Part shown: positions 23,549 to 34,721 of the stretch, one piece after another | Layout: each line of letters begins with the position of its first letter | Position numbering within the stretch: the stretch's first letter is position 1 | Assembly (NCBI GenBank): GCA_963969495.1 | Contig: OZ018324.1 | Coordinates: forward strand, 44,514,609 to 44,578,608 | From: Ceratothoa steindachneri | Lineage: Eukaryota; Arthropoda; Malacostraca; Isopoda; Cymothoidae | Reading direction: 5' to 3' | DNA length: 64,000 bases | Notes under the pieces: generated by a model | The model's database searches: none | Told to the model about the DNA's origin: nothing | What the model saw: only the letters and a program-made list of their open reading frames with translations | Program-made: the position numbers and the translations under genes

Positions 23549-23657
23549 TGGAGGGAGAGAGAAAGATGGAGAGAGAGAAATGGAGAGAGAGAGAGATGGA
23601 AAGAAAGAAAGAGAGATGGAGAGAGAGAGAGAGATGTAGGGAGAGAAAGAGAGAGAG
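23251..23657. repeat. GA-rich array, 3' tail of D1
   Basis: About 405 bp of GA with interspersed ATGG and ATG variants, between the 5' end of C1 and the 3' end of D1. Arg/Glu-rich open frames across it are repeat artefacts. Confidence 0.95.
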
Positions 23658-23682
23658 TAACGAGTAGTAACAAGGAAATTAA

Positions 23683-23721
23683 GTACCCTAGGAGACCTTA
23701 CGGTCCATCCAAAGTGGGTAC
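23683..23721 (-). other. D1 3'-terminal nested stem-loop
   Basis: The outer stem GTACCC (23683-23688) pairs with GGGTAC (23716-23721). The inner hairpin is GACC-TTAC-GGTC (23694-23705), with loop GUAA in element RNA. Confidence 0.7.
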
Positions 23722-23755
23722 CTTTGGACTAGCAATCGAGCAGACACATGGCTGC

Positions 23756-26515
23756 TCAATTGATTTGCGTCCCTAAAAGGCCACTTTTTAAGACTTTGTC
23801 TAGTCTTGACTTGAGCTGATCAACAGATTTACTGTTGACAACTTCCACCTGAAGTGCGTTCCACTTACCACACATACTGTAAGTGAAAAAGTTTCCACAC
23901 AGATTGCTGTTGTAACACTTCAGTTCAAGTTTGAAGCCTTGATTGCGCGTTCTGTTCTCAGTCAGTGTGAAAATATCCTGGTAGTCAACATTGCAGAACC
24001 CTCGAAGTATTTTAAAGACTTCGATGAGCTGACCAGGCAGTCTACGGGTTTACAGCGAGAACAGATCTAACTCCCTTATTCTATCCTCATAACTTTTATG
24101 TCGGATAGAGGGAATCAGTTTGCTCGCGCTAGTTGGTACGCGTTTTAATCTCGCGATGTCCTTTCGCAATAAAGGACCTTAAAATTGTACGGCATACTCC
24201 AGGTGCGGTCGGACAATTGAGTTGTACAGAGACAGTACAATCTCCCGGTTCCAATAACAAAACTAGAGCTGAATATAGCCTAGCATCCTTTGGGCCTTTT
24301 TCTATGCCTCAATGCACTGTTTAAAAAACTTGAGATCACTAGTGATTGTTACACTTAAGTCCTTCTTAGTGTCGGTGGATTCCATAGCAGTGCCTTTAAG
24401 GATATACTGAGATTGGGGGGTCCGTGGCCGATATGCATCACTTTGCATTTCTTCACGTTAAAAGGCATTTGCCACGTGTCCGACCACTCCCCAATCTTCC
24501 AAAGATCTTCCTGCAGGCGGGCAGTATTTCTATCCTTTGTAACGTCATATCAAGCTTGGTATCGTCGGCAAATTTGTAAATCTTGGCAACCATGTCACTG
24601 TCCATGTCGTTGACGTAGATAGTGAATAGTAGTGGTTCCAGGACAGAACCTTGAGGCACCCCGCTAGTAACGGGCACCCACTCAGAAGACTGTCCATTGA
24701 CCACCACCCGTTGCCGTCTGCCACCTAGCCAGTTCTCGATCCAGCCAGCTACCTTTCAGTCTATGCCAAGCGCTCGCACTTTCCGGAGAAGGCAGTGGTG
24801 TGGTACCTTATCAAAGGCTTTCTGAAAGTCTAAGTAGACCACATCTACCGCCTTGTCCCGATCGTGCTCACTGAAAATAAGGTAGAAGAATTCCACAAGG
24901 TTCGGTTCGTCAGGCATGACCGTTGCCTTCGGAACCGTGCTGCGAACTCTTCAGTAGCAGTTTTGACTCTAAATACGACGACACTTTGTCCACCATGATG
25001 CTTTCCATGAGTTTACCGACTATCGAAGTCAGACTGATAAGTCGGTAGTTTGACGGATAGCTGGGGGCTCCTTTCTTGAAGATCGGAGTCACCTCCGCTT
25101 CACGCCAGTCTCTAGGAACGCATTTGGTCCGGATTGACATGTTAAAGATAGCGCACAGATGTCGTGATACTTCATGGCACACTTCCTTTCAACACTTTAG
25201 GTAGAACCCCAACCGGTCCAGGGGACTTATTCGTCTTTAGGTCAGCGATCTTTTTCTTTATTTCTCGTTCGGTGAAGTCCATTGCCTCCAGCTTTTCAAC
25301 CGAGTAGGAATCCGTCGGCTAGGGAATGGGACCACACTCTTTTGTAAACCCGGTGAGAAGTATTCGTTGAGGAGATAAGCATTTGTTGCATTTGAATGCT
25401 TTAATGTCCCCTCCTCATTCCTCAAAGGGCCAATCGTTTGACCGATTTGTTTACGGCTGTTCACATATCCAAAAATCTCTTCGGGATTCTCTTTACAGAG
25501 TCTCGCCACTCGGAGTTCCTCAGACCGCTTAGTCGCCCTTATGCTGGACTTCACTCTCTTAAACTAGCCTCCGGTATTCGTCAAAGTCACCCGAGATCTT
25601 CAATTGCCGGTACACATTTCTTTTCTTCCTTAGCAGTTGCCCGATTTCTCGATTAAACCACTTTGGTTGAACAGAGGACCGACGAGGGCATTTCAGAGGG
25701 GTTTAACGCAATTGAAGACTCATGAATGTGGTTTTGAAACTGTTCCAAGAGTCTTCAACAGCCTCGCACTTTTCTAGCCTCGCGTCAGTCAGTCCCGCGC
25801 GTAGACCTGCAAAGTCTGCTGTTCTCAAATCGAGTTTCCTTGATTAACTAGTTGCAGGCTCTGCCTTGGAGACTTTGACTACAAATCTAATTAGTTAGTA
25901 GTCACTGCCACCGAGCTCTTTGCCAACAGAGAGGTCTTCAACGATGTCATCGTTAGAGGAGAAAACCAAGTCAAGGATCTTTTCTCCTCTCGTTGGCTTT
26001 CTCACCCATTGAGTCAGGAACTTGTTGTTCGTGAACTCCAGGAGTAGTGCGTTCTTGCCACAGGCTTTTCTGGTTTCCCACTCAAATTGTGTGTTGAAAT
26101 CACGTATGACGATACACACTCTGTCTTCGACAAGTTCTCCTAGTAGCTGGTACAGATCTCTGTCCTTTTCTCAGAGTTGGGAAGGAGGTCTATAAAGCAC
26201 CAGGGTCCTGTATTTGGCAGGACCTATCTCTAAAGCCAAAACCTAGTAGTTCAGGGTCAGATACGATGTTGCAATCCGTCGAGTTGAGAGTATCCTTGAC
26301 ATACAACATCACACCACTACCTTCTCTGTCTGGCCTATCTTTCAGGAAGAGTTGGTAACCGGGAATCGTAAATTCATCTTCAAAATCTCGGCTTGAGGTT
26401 TTTATCCACGACTCCGTTATGGCCACCATCTCAGGTTCTTCTGTTACTACGAGGACACGAAGCTCAAGAAACTTATTCCTGATTAACCTCGCATTGAACA
26501 GAAGAACTTTCAGGG
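23756..26515 (-). pseudogene. D1 ORF2, endonuclease-reverse transcriptase (broken)
   Basis: Endonuclease pieces are at 26190-26515 (VVTEEPEMVAITESWIK) and 25895-26119 (a RDFNTQFEW variant of GDFN, and GGSDY where other copies read GGSDH). Reverse transcriptase pieces are at 25258-25554, 24910-25182 (TPIFKKG, NYRLISLTSIVGKL) and 24453-24707 (motif [14 protein letters not shown], motif C KFADDTK). A 1-base deletion just after motif C shifts the frame; a similar one occurs in D5. The C-terminal region (TACTGT to the TGA at 23756) is interrupted by stops. Confidence 0.84.
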
Positions 26516-26537
26516 AAAGAAAGATGGAGAAAGAGAG
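26516..26537. repeat. Short GA tract, 3' tail of D2
   Basis: AAAGATGGAGAAAGAGAG-type sequence between the truncated 5' end of D1 and the 3' end of D2. It is short, but of the same composition as the long arrays. Confidence 0.8.
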
Positions 26538-26562
26538 TAACAAGAAGTAACAAGGAAAGTAA

Positions 26563-26642
26563 GTACCCTAGGAGACCTTACGGTCCATTCAAAGAGGGTA
26601 CCTTTGGACTAGCAATTGAGCGGGCACATGGCTGCTCAATTG
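26563..26642 (-). other. D2 3' UTR stem-loops
   Basis: Nested hairpin: outer GTACCCT (26563-26569) with AGGGTAC (26595-26601), inner GACC-TTAC-GGTC. A second hairpin pairs CAATTGAGC (26613-26621) with GCTCAATTG (26634-26642) around a 12-nt loop. In D4 the stem GAGC/GCTC has become GAAC/GTTC, which keeps pairing. Confidence 0.75.
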
Positions 26643-29375
26643 TTTTGCGTCCCTAAACGGCCACTATTCAAGACTTTGTCTAGTCTTGACTTGAACTGGT
26701 CAACAGATTCACTATTGACAACTTCCAGTGGAAGTGCGTTCCACTCACCGCAGATACTGTAGGTACAAAATTTCCACACAGATAGCCGTTGTAACACTTA
26801 AGTTCAAGTTTGAAGCCGTGATTGAGCGTTCTGTTCTCACTAAGTGTGAAAATATCCTTGTAGTCAACATTGTCGAACCCTCGAAGTATTTTGAACACTT
26901 CGATGAGCTGACCACGCAGTCAACGGGTTTCCAGCGAGAACAGATCTAATTCTCTTAGTCTATCCTCATAACTTTTATGTCGGATAGAGGGAATCAGTAT
27001 GGTTGCCCTAGCTTGTACGCATTTCAATCTCGCGATGTCCTTTGGCAATAAGGGACTCTAAAATTGTACGGCATACTACAGGTGCGGTCGGTCAAGTGAG
27101 TTGTACAGGCACAGTACAATCTCCTGGTTCCGATAACAAAACTGGCGCTTAATATAGCCTAGCATCCTTTAGGCCTTTTTCTTCACCTCAATGCAGTGTT
27201 TCGAGAACTTGAGGTCATTAGTCATTGTCACACCCAAGTCTTTCTCAGTGTCGGTGGATTCCATAGCAGTGCCCTTTAGGATATCCTGAAATTAGGGGTT
27301 TCTGTGGCCGATATGCATCACTTTGCATTTCCCCAAGTTAAAAGGCATTTGCCACGTGTCCGACTACTCCCCAATCTTCCTAAGATCTTCCTGGAGGCGG
27401 GCAGTATTTCCATCCTTTGCAACGTTCATACCAAGCTTGGTATCGTCGGCAAATTTGGAAATCTTGGCAACAATGTCACCGTCTATGTCGTTGACGTAGA
27501 TGATGAATGGTAGTGGTCCCAGGAAAGAACCTTGAGGCACCCCACTAGTAACGGGCACCCACTTAGAAGCCTGTCCATTCACACACTACCCGTTGCCTTC
27601 TGCCCCTTTGCCAGTTTTTGATCCAGCAGGCTACCTTTCCGTCTATGCCAAGCGCATGTACTTTGCGGAGAAGGCGGCCGTGTGATACCTTATCAAAAGC
27701 TTTATGAAAGTCTAGGTAGACTACATCTACCGCCTTGTTTCGATCGTGAGGACTGAAAACTAGGTGGAAGAATCCCACAAGGTTCATCAGGCATAACCGT
27801 TGCCTTCAGAAGCCGTGCTGAGCACTCCTTAGTAGCAGGTTTGACTTTAAATAGAACGTAATTTTGTCTACCATGCTGCTTTCCATGAGTGTACCGACTA
27901 TCGAAGTCAGACTGATAGTTCGGTAGTTCGACGGTTGGTTACGGTCTCCTTTCTTGAAGATAGGAGTAACCTCCGCCTCACACCAGTCTCTAGGAATGCA
28001 TTTGTTCCGGATTGACGTGTTAAAGATAGCGCACAGATGTCGTGATACTTCATCGCACACTTCCTTCAACACTTTAGGTAAAAACCCGTCTGGCCTTGGG
28101 GACTTATTCGTCTTTAGGTCAGCGATCTTCGAATTTATTTCTCCTTCGGTGAAGTCCATTGCCTTCAGCTTTTCCCCCGAGTAGGAATCCGTCGGCTAGG
28201 AAATGGGACCACACTCTTCAGTAAACACTTAAGAGAAGTAGTCGTTAAGGAGGTTAGCATTTTCTGCGTCCTGAAATGCTTTAATGTCCCCTCCTTTTTC
28301 TCAAAGGGCCAATCGTTCGACAGATTGTTTACGGCTGTTCACATATCCAAAGAACTGCTTGGGATTCTCTTTACAGAGTTTCGCCACTCGGAGTTCCTCA
28401 GACCGCTTAGCCGCCCTTATGCTGGACTTCACTTTCTGGCTAGCCTCTGGTATTTGTCTAAGTCACCCGAGATCTTCGATTGCCGGTACACATTTCTCTT
28501 CTCTCTAAGCAGTTGCCCGATTTCTCAATTAAACCACTTTGGTTGAACAGAGGACTGAAGGGGGGATTTCAGAGGGATAAAACGCAATTAAAGACTCATG
28601 AATGTGGTTTGGAAACTGTTTCAAGAGTCTTCAACAGCCTCGCACTCTTCTAGCCTCTCGTCAGTCAGTCCGGCGCGTAGACCTGCAAAGTCTGCTGTTC
28701 TCAAATCGAGTTTCCTTGATTTACTAGTTGCAGGCTCTGCCTTGGGGACTTTGACTACAAATTTAATTAGTCAGTGGTCACTGCCACCGAGCTCTTCGCC
28801 AACAGAGAGGTCTTCAACGATGTCATCCTTAGAGGAGAAAACCAAGTCGAGGATATTGTCTCCTCTCGTTGGCTCTCTCACCCACTGAGTGAGGAACTCG
28901 TTGTTCGTGAACTCCAGGAGTAGTGCGTTCTCGCCACAGGGTTCTCTGGTTTCCCAGTCAACTTGTGTGTTGAAAGCACCTATGACGATACACACTCTGT
29001 CTTCGACAAGTTCTCCTAGTAGCTGGTACAGATCTCTGTCCTTTTCAACGAGTTGGGCAGGAGTCTATAAAGCACCAGGGTCCTGTATTTGGCAGGACCT
29101 ATCTCTAGGTCAACACCTAGTAGTTCATGGTCGGATACGATTTTGCAATCCGTCGAGTTAAGAGTATCCTTGACATGCAAAATCACACCGAGACCCTCTC
29201 TGTCTGGCCTATATTTCTGGAAGAGCTGGTAACCGGGGAGCATGAATTTACCTTCAAAATCTCGGCTTGGGGTTTTAATTCACGTCTCCCTTATGGCCAC
29301 CATCTCAGGTTCCTCTGTTGCTATGAGGCCACAGAGCTCGAGAATTCATATATGATTGCCCTTGCGTTGAACAGA
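26636..29375 (-). pseudogene. D2 ORF2, endonuclease-reverse transcriptase (broken)
   Basis: Starts near KVLLFNAR at about 29375, overlapping the end of ORF1 in another frame. Endonuclease: IPGYQLF-type segment at 29016-29243, GAFNTQVDW (Gly-Ala in place of GDFN) and GGSDH at 28771-28995. Reverse transcriptase: DWCEAEVTPIFKKG and NYRTISLTSIVG at 27806-28159; motif A VYLDFHKAFDKV at 27563-27787; motif B GVPQGSFLGPLPF and motif [10 protein letters not shown] at 27364-27582. The C-terminal segment is at 26680-26898. The RT catalytic triad is kept, but at least six frame breaks separate the pieces. Confidence 0.85.
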
Positions 29376-29409
29376 AGGACTTTTAGGGAGTCCCCCAGTG
29401 TACGACTCC

Positions 29410-30654
29410 CTACGCTCTTCCGTTTCCCGGCTTCTTTTGTGTGGCAGTACCCCTGTTTGCCACATCTAAGAACGCCGTTCCAGGAGTGACACGGGCATAC
29501 TGTCTTATGTCCACCTTTACTCTGCGTCGGACGCTCCTCTGCGTCCACTCTACGATATCCTGAATTAAGTTACAGAGTACAGCCTTCCCCTTGAATGAAA
29601 GGTGCACTCCGTCCCTTTGGTAAAGGTCGTTTCGACCGTAAAAGGTGCGGTAAGGGTCCAGAAAAAAGACCCCTTCCGCCGAACAGAGGTCAGACAGGCG
29701 CTGGTTCAGGGTCACGTTCCTAGAGTGAGCTTTCCGGCTAGGACCTCTTCTTGGCAGCATCCCTACAACAACCCGTTTGCAAGTTCTCAATCCACAGTCG
29801 TACACGGCTTCCATGACCGAGTTGAGAATTTTCTTGCTTGGGCCTACTTTGCCTTCTCGGAGGTAGAGGTCATTCCCACTCACCATCAGGGCAACAACTG
29901 AATTCTCGGAGATCTGAGATTTCTCAGCCTCTACCCTGATGTGGTGGTTTCCCCGTCCTGGCTGGCAGCATAACTACACACTAGTGCGAAGGTGGGCCGC
30001 TAGCGGGGGCTGCGAACCTTGTGCTTGGGAATTGCCCACAAGGGTTACCCTCGGAAATTTCCGTGCAGAGGTTTGAGGCTTTCCTTGCGGAAGCGAACTC
30101 TTGGTTCCCTATTTCTTCTTCATCTTATTTTTCTTGTTCTTCTTTTTCTTATTCATCTCTTGCCATTTATCTTTCTTTGTTACATACTCTTCTGTTTTTC
30201 TCTTTTCTTTCTCTGCTTTAACTTTCTCTTTTTCAGCTTCAACTTTATCTTCTGTTTTAACTTTCTCTTCTTTCTGTTTCTTTCCCTTCCTTTTCTTTTT
30301 CTTTGAGGGTTTATCCATAGCATGCGGACCTAGCTCTGGGAGTAATACTGCAGATGCAGTGTTTAGTACAGAGCTTGACGTTAGCTCTGCTATTCGGACC
30401 TCAAGCCTGCGAATCAGTCCGGCGTGTTCTAATTCGAGGCTGCTTATTTTTTCCTCCAACTTTCTGGATCTTTCCTCGGAAACCCTGCAGGTTTTCTTTA
30501 GCTCCTTGATTTGGCCGTTTAAAATACAGTCGGTGCAAAAACTGGCCAGGTGGCATTTCGAAAAACACCCCTCCGGAAAGTCCACGCACCACTTATCTAT
30601 GTGGCATATTGCGCACGTGTATTTTAGAGCTCCTGGTCCTTTCTTGCTAGTCAT
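29410..30654 (-). pseudogene. D2 ORF1, Cys-cluster/charged-repeat/SGNH esterase protein (broken)
   Basis: The likely start is ATG 30654-30652 (MTSKKGPG). A Cys cluster follows: CAIC, then W and DF, then a Cys, then CTDC (spacing C-x2-C-x12-C-x9-C-x2-C). A coiled coil comes next (EERSRKLEEKISSLELE), then a Lys/Glu heptad repeat of about four units (KVEAEKE type). A TAG near 30109 stands where D5 has GAG. The esterase continues at 29410-29886 with SGNDLYLR (Asn block) and DGVHLS (Asp/His block). The GDSQ block is visible in D5. The esterase C-terminus runs to 29410. This architecture matches the esterase-type ORF1 of CR1-like elements; the enzymatic role is inferred. Confidence 0.85.
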
Positions 30655-31578
30655 TTTGAACACTTTCTCTCTTTCAATACTTTGCGAACAATCAATGATA
30701 AAAAGGGGGGTTGGTGAGTTCTCCCCGCGTGAGTCTCTCCCGCCTATTGATCGGAGTTGTTTCGGAGTCTTCCAGAAGGCACGCTCCATGTGCTGCTGTT
30801 CGTCCGACCGAGTCGTCAAGCCTCGGCGTGCCGTGGCTCCCAACCAAGCAGCACAGACGGTCCCCGAAGGGGCCATCGATTTCTCACCAGGTGAACAACA
30901 ACGAAGCACGCCCCTTACTAAACTCCTACTAGTTCCCTTCACAACGGATAGGAGCTCGGAGCAGCGTTCAATGGTTATCCTGCCCCACCAAGAGACTCAA
31001 CCCAAGGCTTTTTATTGGCCTGGCAACCAACCTGGGAACAAAGGGCCGTCACCTCGAACCGATGCTACCAGAGGCACCTGTCAACGGGCACTAGGAACGG
31101 TCAATAATTACGCGCCAGGGAAGGGGTTAACGGGGCACTACCCTCATCCCATTCATCTTGCCCCAACGCCTAGGACACCTCTAGTCCTAGCCTCTCGCAA
31201 CCAGTGAACGTCGATTGGCGTTGTTTATAGAGGTTCCAAAGACTCTTTTCTGACGCGTGAGGTAGCTGTCAGGTCCTTATATGTAGATAGAGGGAAAAAA
31301 GGGAAAGAGTGACATGATAAGGGTAGGCTTCTTTTTTTGTTTTTTTCTTTTTGTATAAGTGGGAGAGATAGGATAAAAGTAAAAAAGGGGAATGATGGAG
31401 TAGAAAAAGGAAAAAAGGCGCACTTAGTCTGGAATCTCGTTTTTGACCAAATCGACAAGAAGAGCCCTACCAGGGGTACCCAGAAGAGGTACCCCTGCCG
31501 ACATAGCTCGAAAAGTCAAAGGTACACACAAGCTCTCTTGCCGCAACAAGGAGGCGTCACCTCTCCCTCTACTTTCTT

Positions 31579-32560
31579 TGAGAGAGAGAGAGAGAAAGAG
31601 AGATGAAGAGAGAGAGAGAGATGGAGAAACAGAGAGATGGAGAAAGAGAGAGATAGAGAGAGAAAGATGGAGAGAGAGAGATGGAGAGAGAGAGAGATGG
31701 AGAAACAGAGAGATGGAGAAAGAGAGAGATAGAGAGAGGAAGATGGAGAGAGAGAGATGGAGAGAGAGAGAGATGGAGAGAGAGATGGAGAGAGAGAGAG
31801 ATGGAGAGAAAAGGAGATGGAGAGAGAGAGAAATGGAGAGAGAGAGAGGTGGAGAGAGAGAGAAATAGAGAGAGACAGATGGAAAGAGAGAGAGAGATGG
31901 AGAGAGAGAGAGAGAGATGGAGAGAGGGAGATATGGAGAGAGAGAGATGGAGAGAAAGAGATGAAGAGAGAAGGAGATGGAGAGAGAAGGAGATGGAGAG
32001 AGAAGGAGATGGAGAGAGAAGGAGATGAAAAGAGAAGAAGATGGAGAGAGAAGGAGATGGAGAGAGAAGGAGATGAAGAGAGATGAAAAGAGAAGGAGAT
32101 TGAGAGAGTTAGAGATGTAGAGAAATGGAGATGGAGAGAGAAGGAGATGGAGAGAGATGGAGATAAAGAGAGATGGGGAGAGAAGGAGATGGAGAGAGAT
32201 GGAGATAAAGAGAGATGGAGAGAGAAGGAGGTGGAGAGAGAAGGAAAGATGGAGAGAGAAGCAGAGATGGAGAGATAGAGAGAGAGAGATGGAGAAAGAG
32301 AGAGAGAGAAAGAGAGAGAGAGATGGAGAGAGAGAGATGGAGAGAGAGAGAGAGATGGAGATAGAGAGAGATGGAGAGAAAGAGAGAGAGAGATGAGAGA
32401 GAGATGAAGAGAGAGAGAGATGGAGAGAGAGATGGGGGGACAGAGAGATGGAGAGAAAGAGAGATGGAGAGAGAGAGATGGAGAGAGAGAGAGATGGAGA
32501 GAGAGAGATGGAGAGAGAGAGAGATAGAGAGAGAGACAGATGGAAAGAGACAGAGATGGA
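31579..32560. repeat. GA-rich array (left half of a split array)
   Basis: About 980 bp of GA with AGATGG variants. Around 31965-32080 a regular 16-bp unit (GGAGATGGAGAGAGAA) appears, the same unit as in the array at 33840-34633. It lies between the 5' end of D2 and the 3' end of B2. Confidence 0.95.
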
Positions 32561-32585
32561 GTTACATAGAGTTACATAGATACAG

Positions 32586-32623
32586 AGATCACACGGGCCT
32601 TACGGCCCAGTCTAAGGTGATCT
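32586..32623 (-). other. B2 3'-terminal nested stem-loop
   Basis: Outer AGATCAC (32586-32592) pairs with GTGATCT (32617-32623). Inner GGGCC-TTAC-GGCCC (32595-32608); the RNA loop is GUAA, a GNRA tetraloop. All pairs are Watson-Crick. Confidence 0.8.
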
Positions 32624-32875
32624 GGCCTTAAATCTACTGCCACTTAGACATAGAATAGTAGGAGTAAAAGATAGACAGTTTTAGGCTCTTCTTTCCCTCC
32701 ACTCCCTCCTGCAAAAGCTGTACATGAAATAATTTGGGAAAAGTACCTTGCAGGTGTAAGAAGACAGTACCTGAAGGAAATTTGCATTGAATAGTAATTA
32801 AATGAAATGAATATGAAAACCACTTACATACACCTGAAAGAGTTATAGTTTTGTAATATTATTTTATTTTGTAAC

Positions 32876-33826
32876 TTATGCTAAACAATTCCAATATTTG
32901 TTAAGTGTTTGTCTAATCTCATTTTTAAATGAATTTATAGTGCTGCTGTCCACTACCTCGTTTGGCAAATTATTCCAATCATTAATAATCGAGTAAGTGA
33001 AGAAGTTCTTTATTACATCCATAGTGGCTCTTTTACCCTGAAGTTTTGAATCATGTCCACGGGTGGGACACTTCCCTGTCAGTGTGAACAAGTTATTGGC
33101 ATTAACGTTGTTAAATCCTTTAAGTATTTTGAAGCACTATATAAGATGCCCCCTTAGTCTTCGTTTTCTGACGGAAAATAGATTGAGTTTTTTTAGCCTC
33201 TCGTGATAAGGTTTGTTACGTTCCGACGGGATAAGTTTTGTCGCTCTGTGTTGTACAGCTTCTAATTTATCTATGTCTTTTATTAAGTAAGGGGCCCAGA
33301 ACTGTACAGCGTATTCGAGATGGGGCCAGACAATACTTTTATAGAGTGGCATAACTATCTCCTCGCTTTTATAAGTAAAGTTTTTTTTTATAAATCCTAG
33401 TGCTGTGTTAGCCTTGTTTGCAGCAGCTGTGCATTGGTTTGATGTTTTTAAGTATTCTGTAATAATTACTCGTAAATCTTTAACCTGCGGGGTTGTGTTT
33501 ATTAAGCCGCCTTGCATTGTATAGGTGTAATTTTTGTTTTTTGTTCCGCACTGAAGGATTTGGCATTTGTCGATATTAAATGGCATTTGCCACTTCTCAG
33601 ACCATTCGGTAATTTTATTTATATCAGCTTGCAGGCCAGCCCTGTCCTCTTCGCATAATACTGAGTTACCTATTTTCTTGTCAGCTGCAAATTTAGATAT
33701 GATATTATTTATTCCAACGTCTATGTCATTGATGTATATAGTAAATAAAATAGGCCCCAGGACTGATCCCTGGGCAACACCGCTGGTAACAGATACCCAG
33801 TCCGATTCCACGCCATTTATTATCAC
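32876..33826 (-). pseudogene. B2 reverse transcriptase fragment
   Basis: One open stretch, 33137-33826, runs from motif B (here GVAQGSVLG; the motif-B Pro is Ala) through motif C and the thumb to RRLRGHLI. Motif C reads KFAADKK where B1 has KFADDTK, so the first catalytic Asp is lost. After a stop the C-terminal part continues at 32876-33091. The endonuclease, fingers and motif A are absent. Confidence 0.88.
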
Positions 33827-33839
33827 TCTCTGCTTCCTG

Positions 33840-34633
33840 GAGAGAAAGAGATGGAGAGAAAAGGAGATGGAGGTTGAAGGAGATGGAGAGAGAAGGAGAT
33901 GGAGAGAGAAGGAGATGGAGAGAGAAGGAGATGGAGAGAGAAGGAGATGGAGAGAGAAGAAGATGGAGAGAGAAGGAGATGGAGAGAGAAGGAGATGGAG
34001 AGAGAAGGAGATGGAGAGAGAAGGAGATGGAGAGAGAAGAAGATGGAGAGAGAAGGAGATGCAGAGAGAAGGAGATGAAGAGAGATGGAGAGAGAAGGAG
34101 ATGGAGAGAGTTGGAGAAGGAGAGAGATGGAGAGAAAAGGAGATGGAGAGAGAAGGAGATGGAGAGAGAAGGAGATCGAGAAAGATGGAGAGAGAAGGAG
34201 ATGGAGAGAGATAAAGAGAGAAGAAGAGATAGAGAGAGAAGCAGAGATGGAGAGAGAGAGAGAGAAATGGAGAGATATAGAGAGATGGGAGAAGGAGAGA
34301 GATAGGGAGATGGAGAGAGATGGAGAGATGGAGAGAGATGGAGAGATGGAGAGAGATGGAGAGATGGAGAGAGATGGAGAGATGAAGAGAGATGGAGAGA
34401 GATAGAGAGAGATGGAGGGAGAAGGAGAGATGAAGAGAGAAGGGGAGATGGAGAGAGAAGGGGAAATGGAGAGAGAAGGGGAGAGGGAGAAAGAAGGAGA
34501 GAGAAGGGGAGATGGAGAGATGGAGAGAGAGGGAGATTGAGAGATGTAGAGAGAAGGAGATGGAGAGATGGAGAGAGAAGGAGAGAAAGAGATAAAGAGA
34601 GAAGGAGATGGAGAGACAAGGAGATGGAGAGAG
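33840..34633. repeat. GA-rich array (right half), 3' tail of D3
   Basis: About 790 bp. From 33885 to 34080 a 16-bp unit (GGAGATGGAGAGAGAA) repeats a dozen or so times; later parts use shorter GATGGAGA units. It joins the 3' end of D3. Confidence 0.95.
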
Positions 34634-34647
34634 TTACAAGGAAAGAA

Positions 34648-34688
34648 GGTACCATAGGAGACCTTACGGTCCATTCAAATTGGGTACC
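34648..34688 (-). other. D3 3'-terminal nested stem-loop
   Basis: Outer GGTACC (34648-34653) with GGTACC (34683-34688), a changed but still paired stem. Inner GACC-TTAC-GGTC lies at about 34660-34671. Confidence 0.65.
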
Positions 34689-34721
34689 TTTGGACTAGCA
34701 ATCGAGCGAGCACATGGCTGC

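Larger units (their letters stand above)
23658..26515 (-). mobile_element. D1: CR1-like retrotransposon, ORF2 only
   Basis: Minus-strand element with 3' terminal repeats (GTAACGAG, GTAACAAGG) beside the GA array. It ends at about 26515, just before the first endonuclease codons (KVLLFNAR), so ORF1 is absent. It aligns with D2 to D5. Confidence 0.88.
26538..31578 (-). mobile_element. D2: near full-length CR1-like retrotransposon
   Basis: About 5.0 kb on the minus strand with 3' UTR, ORF2, ORF1 and a 5' UTR (30655-31578). The 5' UTR aligns with that of D3 (38459-39390), including a shared GAGGTTCCAAAG segment and CAAGCTCTCT near the end. Both copies reach GA-rich DNA within a few tens of bases of the same alignment point, so this is likely a complete element. 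Confidence 0.9.
32561..33839 (-). mobile_element. B2: 5'-truncated CR1-like fragment inside the GA array
   Basis: A 1.28-kb minus-strand copy aligning with 8005-9450 of B1, without the 159-bp duplication. Its upstream end breaks off inside the reverse transcriptase (TATCACTCTCTGCTTCCTG), and GA repeat resumes directly. GA-rich arrays of the same unit flank both sides. Confidence 0.9.

Noticed and set aside
23288..23776. Long Arg/Glu and Leu/Ser-rich open frames across GA arrays (also at 31.5-32.6 kb and 33.8-34.7 kb)
   Set aside because: They are the only possible translations of GAGA/TCTC repeats, exist on both strands, and have no non-repeat domain.
30101..31207. 368-codon plus-strand frame
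   Set aside because: It is antisense to D2 ORF1 and its 5' UTR. The hydrophobic Phe/Ser/Leu part mirrors the Lys/Glu heptads of the real frame. No domain.
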